Assembly: GCA_028290225.1 (NCBI GenBank)
Contig: JAQGKH010000148.1
Span: 1-18,781 of the forward strand
DNA from: Devosia sp.
Lineage (GTDB): Bacteria; Pseudomonadota; Alphaproteobacteria; Rhizobiales; Devosiaceae
DNA: 18,781 nt
Direction of reading: 5' to 3'
Each line of letters begins with the position of its first letter. The stretch's first letter is position 1. This document shows positions 13,483-18,781 of this stretch, in pieces. The notes under the pieces were generated by a model. That model was not told where the DNA came from, searched no databases, and saw only the letters and a list, made by a program, of their open reading frames with translations. The translations under genes were made by a program, and so were the position numbers.

Positions 13483-13655
13483 CAGGCGGCGGGCCCGGCC
13501 GAACGGCGGCGAATGCCGCGGGCTTCCAGATCGGCGAGGCGCCGCTCGGTGCGGCGCGCATCCAGCAGGGTCCAGCCGATCAGTGCCGCAACCACCAGCG
13601 CCACGCCGCAATAAGCTGAGACGATGAAGAGTGCATGAGGTCCCAGGTCGATCAT
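13482..13655 (-). CDS. ccmD: Haem exporter protein CcmD
   Basis: This is a small 57-aa membrane protein that stabilises the CcmABC/CcmE complex and helps release holo-CcmE. It has the usual form: short periplasmic N-terminus MIDLGPHALF, one membrane helix IVSAYCGVALVVAALIG (11-27), then a basic cytoplasmic tail with RRTERRLADLEARGIRRR (34-51). ATG 13655 overlaps the ccmC stop by 4 nt (ATGA), and its TGA overlaps the ccmG ATG. Identification rests on topology, size and position. The frame is open upstream to 13862, but that part is a shadow of ccmC. Confidence 0.93.
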   Translation of the reverse strand: MIDLGPHALFIVSAYCGVALVVAALIGWTLLDARRTERRLADLEARGIRRRSAGPAA

Positions 13656-14416
13656 GCGTCCGCCGCTCCCTGCACGGCCCGGCGCTCCAGGCTCATGACG
13701 CGCCGCCGCTTGATTTCGGTGTGCATGGATTTGAGCTGCAGCGTGATGAACAGGAAGGTGAAGGCAAAGAACATCACGAACAGCGGCGTCAGGATCGAGC
13801 CGGGCATGCGCGGCCCGTCGGCGCGGAACACGCTGGCGGGTTGATGGAGCGTCGACCACCAATCCACCGAGAACTTGATGATGGGGATATTGACCGCACC
13901 CACCAGGGTGAACACCGCGATCACCCGGGCGCCGCGCAGCTGGTCGTCAAAGGCGCGCCACAGGGCGATGATGCCGAGATAAATAAACAGGAGCACGAGC
14001 GTCGAGGTCATGCGGCCGTCCCATTCCCAGAAGGTGCCCCACGTGGGGCGGCCCCAGAGCGAGCCGGTGAACAGCGCCAGGGCGGTGAAGCTCGCACCCA
14101 GCGGCGCGGCGGCTTTCATCGCTACATCGGCCAGCGGGTGGCGCCAAACCAGCGAGCCCAGGGCTGAAACCGCCATGGTCGCGTACACGAACTGGCTGAG
14201 CCAGGCGGTGGGCACATGCACATACATGATGCGCACCGTGTCCCCCATCTGGTAGTCCTGGGGCGAGTTGAAAAAGGCGAACCACAGCCCGACGGCGAAC
14301 AGCAATGCGGTGCAGAGCACCAGCGGCCACAGCAGCGGACGCGTCCAGGCAACGAATTGCCCGGGATGGGCGATCCGGTTCCACCAGCGTTGTTTGGGTG
14401 CGCTCACAACTGTCAT
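13652..14416 (-). CDS. ccmC: Haem exporter protein CcmC
   Basis: CcmC is the haem-handling membrane subunit that loads haem onto CcmE in the periplasm. It has 254 aa with six predicted membrane segments. The signature tryptophan motif WGTFWEWDGR lies at 126-135. The haem-ligand histidines appear as His67 (VHVPTAWL) and His191 (STLHQPASV). I chose ATG 14416 because AGGTGA precedes it at good spacing. A GTG at 14425, directly after the ccmB stop and with AGGA in front, would add three residues and cannot be excluded. Confidence 0.95.
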   Translation of the reverse strand: MTVVSAPKQRWWNRIAHPGQFVAWTRPLLWPLVLCTALLFAVGLWFAFFNSPQDYQMGDTVRIMYVHVPTAWLSQFVYATMAVSALGSLVWRHPLADVAMKAAAPLGASFTALALFTGSLWGRPTWGTFWEWDGRMTSTLVLLFIYLGIIALWRAFDDQLRGARVIAVFTLVGAVNIPIIKFSVDWWSTLHQPASVFRADGPRMPGSILTPLFVMFFAFTFLFITLQLKSMHTEIKRRRVMSLERRAVQGAADA

Positions 14417-14425
14417 GGCGCTCAC

Positions 14426-15091
14426 CTAATCCTCGCCCGCATTTATCGCAAGGGCCGCGGCAAAGGGCGCAGTGGCGCAGGCGATGAGACTGATGGCCGC
14501 CAGGAACAGCAAGGCGCTGCCCGACTGGTCCGGTCCGGGACCTGCCGGAATGGCGCCAACGCCAAAGATCAGCACCGGCACCGAGAGGGGCGCGATCAGG
14601 ATCGGCGCCAGCAAGCCACCCCGGCCGATGCCGACAGTGATGCTGGCCCCGATGGCTCCAAAGGCCGCCAGCGCGGGCGTGCCCACCGCCAAGGACAGCA
14701 GAGTGCGCCAGAAGCTGGCCAGGTCCATGGACAGCAGCAGGGCCAGAAGCGGGCTCGCCAGCAACAGGGGCAGGGCGGCGAGCAGCCAATGGGCCACAAG
14801 CTTGGCGGCAACGATAGCCGGCAGCGGCAGGTCAGCCTGGCGCAGCAGCAGCAAGGTGCCGTCCTCATGATCGGGCCGGAACAGCCGATCGAGCCCCAGC
14901 AGCATGGACAGGAACGCCGCGATCCAGATCATGCCCGGCGCGAGCCGCGCCAGCAGCGCCTGGTCGGGTCCCACGGCAAAGGGCACCACCACGCCCACGA
15001 TGACGAAGAACAGCACCAGCGTCAGCACATCGCCGCCGCCGCGTAGGGCGAGGCGCAGGTCGCGCGCGAGGGTGGCCCCAAAGGCGTTCAT
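14426..15091 (-). CDS. ccmB: Haem exporter permease CcmB
   Basis: CcmB is the membrane permease partner of the CcmA ATPase, needed to release holo-CcmE from CcmC. It has 221 aa, the typical length, with about six hydrophobic segments. Family marks are the N-terminal LARDLRLALRGGGDVL, a PFAVGPD segment near 37-43, and LDRLFRPDHEDGTLLLL near 67-83, which matches the CcmB cytoplasmic loop. ATG 15091 overlaps the ccmA stop (ATGA). The frame is open to 15475 only as a ccmA shadow. Its TAG stop directly precedes ccmC. Confidence 0.95.
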   Translation of the reverse strand: MNAFGATLARDLRLALRGGGDVLTLVLFFVIVGVVVPFAVGPDQALLARLAPGMIWIAAFLSMLLGLDRLFRPDHEDGTLLLLRQADLPLPAIVAAKLVAHWLLAALPLLLASPLLALLLSMDLASFWRTLLSLAVGTPALAAFGAIGASITVGIGRGGLLAPILIAPLSVPVLIFGVGAIPAGPGPDQSGSALLFLAAISLIACATAPFAAALAINAGED

Positions 15092-15723
15092 GGCGCCCGC
15101 TCCAGCGTCAGGGTTGTGGCGCGCCCGGGCCCGGCAAGCGCAATGGCGTCGTGCGTGGCTGCTATGACCAGGCCACCAGCATCCAGTTGCCCATCGATCA
15201 GCCGCCCCACTAGCGCGTGCCCGTCCCGGTCCAATGCAGCCGTGGGCTCGTCGAGCAGCCAGAGCGGGCGCGGGGAAACGAGGAGACGCGCCAGTGCCAG
15301 CCGCCTTCCCTGGCCGGCGGAAAGATAGCCGGCGTCGAGATTGGCCAGCATGTCGAGCCCGACCTGCTCCAGCGCTTGTGGTACCGCCAATCCACCCCCG
15401 CCATTCACCTGTGCCCAGAACTGCAGGTTTTCGCGCACGGACAGGCGCGGCTTGACGGCGTTGCGGTGCCCGCAAAAATGCAGCACCGGCCCCTCGTCAG
15501 GGTCCCATCCTCGCAGCGCGAAGTTTCCTTCGAGCGGCTCCACCACGCCCGCCAGGGTCAGCAGCAGCGTGGTCTTGCCCGCACCATTGGGCCCGCGCAG
15601 CAGCAGCGCGGTGCCCGGGGCAACGGCCAGGTCGACCGGGCGCCCCAGCACGGTGCCACCACGCCCGCATTGCAGGGCCTGGGCGTGCAGCGAAAGGGCG
15701 GGAAACACTTGCCGAGGGGACAT
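15088..15723 (-). CDS. ccmA: Haem exporter ATP-binding protein CcmA
   Basis: CcmA is the ABC ATPase of the CcmABCD complex; its hydrolysis drives release of haem-loaded CcmE. It has 211 aa with a full nucleotide-binding set: Walker A GPNGAGKT (44-51), a Q-loop-equivalent region with FCGHRNAVK (83-91) typical of CcmA, signature LSAGQ (134-138), Walker B LWLLDEP (154-160) and switch His191. The start ATG 15723 has a weak upstream ribosome site; a TTG at 15747 is less likely. It is the first gene of ccmABCDG and divergent from acnA. ccmE, ccmF and ccmH are absent here. Confidence 0.95.
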   Translation of the reverse strand: MSPRQVFPALSLHAQALQCGRGGTVLGRPVDLAVAPGTALLLRGPNGAGKTTLLLTLAGVVEPLEGNFALRGWDPDEGPVLHFCGHRNAVKPRLSVRENLQFWAQVNGGGGLAVPQALEQVGLDMLANLDAGYLSAGQGRRLALARLLVSPRPLWLLDEPTAALDRDGHALVGRLIDGQLDAGGLVIAATHDAIALAGPGRATTLTLERAP

Positions 15724-15754
15724 GGGGCCATCTCGTATTGAACCCAAGGTCGGG

Positions 15755-15784
15755 CTGGCAAGGGCAATCTTTGTTGGCTATAAG
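15755..15784 (+). promoter_or_regulatory. Probable promoter for acnA
   Basis: CTGGCA (15755-15760), an 18-nt spacer and TATAAG (15779-15784) give a plausible sigma-70 promoter in the 171-bp ccmA/acnA gap. The leader would be about 100 nt. A short inverted repeat CTCCA-GAT-TGGAG at 15787-15799 would sit at the start of the transcript. Both are pattern matches. Confidence 0.4.
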
Positions 15785-15894
15785 CCCTCCAGATTGGAGT
15801 CATTCCAGGAAAGGCGACCACTTTGGGCGGTTGCCCGGCCCGTTGGCCGCCCGCCCGGCGTTCGCCGCAACGCTAGATGACAGGGCGGAACACC

Positions 15895-18567
15895 GTGACC
15901 TCACTGAACAGCTTCAACGCCAAATCGACCCTTGAGGTCGGCGGCAAGCGCTACACCTATTATTCCATCACTGAGGCCGAAAAGAACGGGCTCGCCGGCG
16001 TTTCGGCGCTGCCCCATTCGATGAAGGTGGTGTTGGAAAACCTGCTGCGCTTTGAGGACAACCGCACCGTCACCAAGGCCGACATCCTGGCGGTAGCCGA
16101 GTGGCTCAAGACGCGCAGCACCGAGCACGAAATTTCCTACCGTCCGGCCCGCGTGCTGATGCAGGATTTCACTGGCGTTCCGGCCGTGGTGGATCTGGCT
16201 GCCATGCGCGATGCCACCGCCAAGCTTGGCGCCGATCCGCAAAAGATCAATCCGCTGGTGCCCGTGGATCTGGTGATCGACCATTCGGTGATGGTGGACA
16301 GCTTTGGCACGCCGATGGCGTTCGAGCAGAACGTCGAACTCGAATATGAGCGCAATGGCGAGCGCTATGAGTTCCTGCGCTGGGGCCAGTCGGCCTTCGA
16401 CAATTTCCGCGTCGTGCCCCCCGGCACCGGCATCTGCCACCAGGTCAATCTCGAATATCTCGCCCAGACCGTGTGGACGCGCGAGGAAGACGGCGAGATC
16501 GTCGCTTATCCCGATACGCTGGTTGGCACCGATTCCCACACCACCATGGTCAATGGCATGGCCGTTTTGGGCTGGGGCGTGGGCGGCATCGAGGCCGAGG
16601 CGGCGATGCTGGGCCAGCCCATCACCATGATGATCCCCGAGGTCGTCGGGTTCAAGCTCACCGGCAAGATCAACGAGGGCATCACCGCCACCGACCTCGT
16701 GCTCACCGTCACCGAAATGCTGCGCAAGAAAGGCGTAGTCGGCAAGTTCGTCGAGTTCTATGGCCCGGGCCTCGATTACCTCAGCCTTGAGGACCAGGCG
16801 ACCATCGCCAATATGGCCCCTGAATATGGCGCCACCTGCGGCTATTTCCCGGTCGATTCCGACACGCTCAAATACCTGACAACGTCGGGCCGCGATCCCC
16901 AGCGCGTGGCGCTGGTCGAAGCCTATAGCAGGGCGCAGGGCATGTTCCGCGACACCAATTCGCCCGATCCGGTGTTCACCTCCACGCTTGAGCTCGACCT
17001 GTCCACCGTCGTGCCCTCCATCTCAGGGCCCAAGCGCCCGCAGGATCGCATCGTTTTGACCAATGCCAAGCGGGCCTTTATCGAAGGCCTGCCCAAGGAA
17101 TTCGGCAAGACCGAGGACACCCGCGTTGCCGTTGAAGGCGAAGCGTTCAGCATCGGCCATGGCGATGTGGTGATCGCGGCCATCACCTCGTGCACCAATA
17201 CCTCCAACCCGTCGGTGCTGGTGGCTGCCGGTCTCGTGGCGCGCAAGGCCCGCGCCCTTGGCCTCAATTCCAAGCCCTGGGTCAAGACGTCGCTCGCCCC
17301 CGGCTCGCAGGTGGTGACCGATTACCTTACCGCCGCGAACCTGCAGGCCGACCTTGATGCCCTGGGCTTCAACCTCGTAGGTTATGGCTGCACCACCTGT
17401 ATCGGCAATTCCGGCCCGCTGCCGGCCGCCGTCTCCAAGGCTATCCAGGCCGGCGACGTGGTTGCCGCATCGGTGCTTTCGGGCAACCGCAATTTCGAAG
17501 GCCGGGTCAATTCGGATGTGAAGGCCAACTTCCTCGCATCCCCGCCGCTGGTCGTGGCTTACGCGATCGCCGGCTCGATGCAGATCGACATCACTACCGA
17601 GCCGCTGGGCATCGGCTCGAACGGCCAGCCGGTCTATCTCCGCGATATCTGGCCGACCAACCACGAGATCGCCGAGATCGTGCGTACCCATGTGACGCCC
17701 GAAATGTTCAAGCGCCGCTATTCGGACGTGTTCAAGGGCGACAGCAACTGGCAGGGCATCGCCATCGAGGGCGGCGAAACCTATGGCTGGAACTCTTCGT
17801 CCACCTATGTGCAGAACCCGCCTTATTTCGAGGACATGGACATGACGCCCAAGCCGGTGACCGACATCACCGATGCGCGGGTTTTGGCCCTGTTCCTTGA
17901 TTCCATCACCACCGACCACATCTCGCCGGCCGGCTCGTTCAAGGCAGCCACGCCTGCCGGCAAATATCTCGAAGAGCGCCAGGTCGCCCCGCGCGATTTC
18001 AACTCCTATGGCGCCCGTCGCGGCAACCATGAAGTGATGATGCGCGGCACCTTTGCCAATATCCGCATCAAGAACCAGATGCTGCCCGGCATCGAGGGTG
18101 GCTTCACCAAGGGGCCCGATGGCAGTCAGATGCCCATCTATGATGCCGCCATGGCCTACCAGGCCAAGGGCACGCCGCTGGTGATCTTTGCCGGCAAGGA
18201 ATATGGCACGGGCTCCTCGCGCGACTGGGCGGCCAAGGGCACCAACCTGCTTGGCGTCAAGGCGGTGATCGCGCAGAGCTTTGAGCGCATCCACCGCTCC
18301 AACCTCGTGGGCATGGGCGTGATCCCGCTGCAGTTCCGGGACGGCGAAAGCTGGCAGACCCTGGGGCTCGACGGCACCGAAACCATCGACATCGTCGATG
18401 TGGCGAACATCACCCCTCGCGCCACCGTGCCGGTCAAGATCACCCGGGCCGATGGAACCGCCGTCACCATCCAGACCCGCTGCCGCATCGATACCGCCAA
18501 CGAGCTCGATTACTACAAGCATGGCGGCATCCTGCATTACGTGCTGCGCAGCCTCGTGGCCGCGTAA
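15895..18567 (+). CDS. acnA: Aconitate hydratase A
   Basis: AcnA interconverts citrate and isocitrate in the TCA cycle with a [4Fe-4S] cluster, and apo-aconitases of this type can bind RNA. It has 890 aa, full length for the AcnA/IRP1 type. Motifs: TYYSITEAE near 21-29, LVGTDSHTTMVNGMAVLGWGVGGIEAE within 209-235, cluster ligands Cys433 (SCTNTSNPS), Cys499 and Cys502 (GYGCTTCIGNSG), SGNRNFEGRV, and GTGSSRDWAAKGT in the swivel domain. I chose GTG 15895 because rhizobial AcnA begins MTSxxSF and CGGAA lies just upstream. An ATG at 15877 would add six atypical residues and has no ribosome site. The gene stands alone, with its own promoter and terminator. Confidence 0.97.
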   Translation: MTSLNSFNAKSTLEVGGKRYTYYSITEAEKNGLAGVSALPHSMKVVLENLLRFEDNRTVTKADILAVAEWLKTRSTEHEISYRPARVLMQDFTGVPAVVDLAAMRDATAKLGADPQKINPLVPVDLVIDHSVMVDSFGTPMAFEQNVELEYERNGERYEFLRWGQSAFDNFRVVPPGTGICHQVNLEYLAQTVWTREEDGEIVAYPDTLVGTDSHTTMVNGMAVLGWGVGGIEAEAAMLGQPITMMIPEVVGFKLTGKINEGITATDLVLTVTEMLRKKGVVGKFVEFYGPGLDYLSLEDQATIANMAPEYGATCGYFPVDSDTLKYLTTSGRDPQRVALVEAYSRAQGMFRDTNSPDPVFTSTLELDLSTVVPSISGPKRPQDRIVLTNAKRAFIEGLPKEFGKTEDTRVAVEGEAFSIGHGDVVIAAITSCTNTSNPSVLVAAGLVARKARALGLNSKPWVKTSLAPGSQVVTDYLTAANLQADLDALGFNLVGYGCTTCIGNSGPLPAAVSKAIQAGDVVAASVLSGNRNFEGRVNSDVKANFLASPPLVVAYAIAGSMQIDITTEPLGIGSNGQPVYLRDIWPTNHEIAEIVRTHVTPEMFKRRYSDVFKGDSNWQGIAIEGGETYGWNSSSTYVQNPPYFEDMDMTPKPVTDITDARVLALFLDSITTDHISPAGSFKAATPAGKYLEERQVAPRDFNSYGARRGNHEVMMRGTFANIRIKNQMLPGIEGGFTKGPDGSQMPIYDAAMAYQAKGTPLVIFAGKEYGTGSSRDWAAKGTNLLGVKAVIAQSFERIHRSNLVGMGVIPLQFRDGESWQTLGLDGTETIDIVDVANITPRATVPVKITRADGTAVTIQTRCRIDTANELDYYKHGGILHYVLRSLVAA

Positions 18568-18587
18568 GGCTCGGCTCCAGCCTGCCG

Positions 18588-18621
18588 GGATGGCGGTCCT
18601 TCGGGGCCGCCATTCTTGTTT
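18588..18621 (+). terminator. Rho-independent terminator of acnA with UUCG loop
   Basis: ATGGCGGTCC (18590-18599) pairs with GGGCCGCCAT (18604-18613) around a TTCG tetraloop, with one G-U pair. Two more pairs extend the base of the stem, and TTCTTGTTT follows. It starts 20 nt after the acnA stop. Confidence 0.92.
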
Positions 18622-18628
18622 GCAGTGG

Positions 18629-18652
18629 CCGGGGCTGGCGCGCCGGCCCCGG
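18629..18652. repeat. 24-bp near-perfect GC-only palindrome
   Basis: CCGGGGCTGGCG is followed directly by CGCCGGCCCCGG, an inverted repeat with one G-U-type mismatch and GGCGCGCC at its centre. It lies just past the acnA terminator. The role is unknown; no T-run follows on either strand. Confidence 0.5.
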
Positions 18653-18781
18653 GGCCGCCGCCCTTGCCCAAGGGGGCCAGGGCAAACAAATCCACGGGCG
18701 GGCGCGGCGCCGGGACAAGGGCGGGCCCCAGAGACGGGGCGGCCCCGCCGGAGCCGCTTGCAAGGCGATCCCGACGGCAAC
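18653..18781. other. GC-rich sequence to window edge, no gene supported
   Basis: This stretch includes a TTGCCC/GGGCAA inverted repeat (18664-18669 and 18680-18685). Several frames are open on both strands, as expected at this GC content. One minus-strand frame gives a Pro/Ala/Gly-rich sequence with PPVDLFALAPLGKGG and stops within the acnA 3' end. It could be the tail of a gene lying beyond the window, but nothing in it is recognisable. Confidence 0.3.

Noticed and set aside
17023..18780. A 585-codon open frame on the minus strand opposite acnA and running to the window edge
   Set aside because: It is the shadow of acnA codons, has no recognisable motif, and crosses the strong acnA terminator.
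1..18781. A new defence island, mobile element, CRISPR array or biosynthetic cluster
   Set aside because: Every recognised gene is housekeeping, and I noticed no obvious change in base composition. No transposase, integrase, direct-repeat array or toxin-antitoxin pair was seen on either strand.

Overview
The window is a GC-rich (about two-thirds GC by eye), densely packed chromosomal segment of an alphaproteobacterium. It is most likely a Hyphomicrobiales member of the Devosia/Pelagibacterium type. The evidence is the protein flavour (AcnA, TrmD, DUF1674/SdhAF4, bacterial FPP synthase), the ccmA/acnA divergent pair, the rsmB–heparinase–purH order and CTTGAC-N17-CTATAT-like promoters. The genus is inferred, not proven. 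Almost every gene is housekeeping. I found no phage, IS element, CRISPR array, tRNA or rRNA, and no convincing new defence or metabolic system.

Layout. 1-438: the 3' end of ispG (MEP isoprenoid pathway, + strand). 450-2469: a leftward cluster of FPP synthase, a MOSC-domain protein and a YbaK-type deacylase. 2526-4532: a leftward rimM–trmD–rplS translation block, with a promoter in front of rplS and a strong terminator after it. 4658-5050: a rightward acidic protein of unknown function. 5054-8555: leftward purH, leuC and a small zincin-like metallopeptidase; leuC and the metallopeptidase overlap by 4 nt. 8623-12633: a leftward htpX–rsmB–heparinase II/III-like cluster, probably continuing into purH. 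12725-12952: rightward sdhAF4, tail to tail with the ccm operon. 12949-15723: leftward ccmA-ccmB-ccmC-ccmD-ccmG, chained by stop/start overlaps. 15895-18567: rightward acnA with its own promoter and a UUCG-loop terminator. 18622-18781: very GC-rich sequence with palindromes and no gene I can support.

Functional links. IspG and FPP synthase belong to one pathway (IPP/DMAPP supply, then FPP). RimM, TrmD and L19 serve ribosome and tRNA maturation, and RsmB modifies 16S rRNA. SdhAF4, the CcmA-D/G cytochrome c maturation proteins and aconitase all concern respiration and the TCA cycle. The ccm set lacks ccmE, ccmF and ccmH, which must be elsewhere. The most interesting points are small: RsmB has no conventional start codon at the expected place, so AUC initiation is possible; TrmD starts at TTG inside the end of rimM; a perfect 20-bp palindrome lies between purH and leuC; sdhAF4 and ccmG share a CTAG double stop; and rimM lacks its usual rpsP neighbour.
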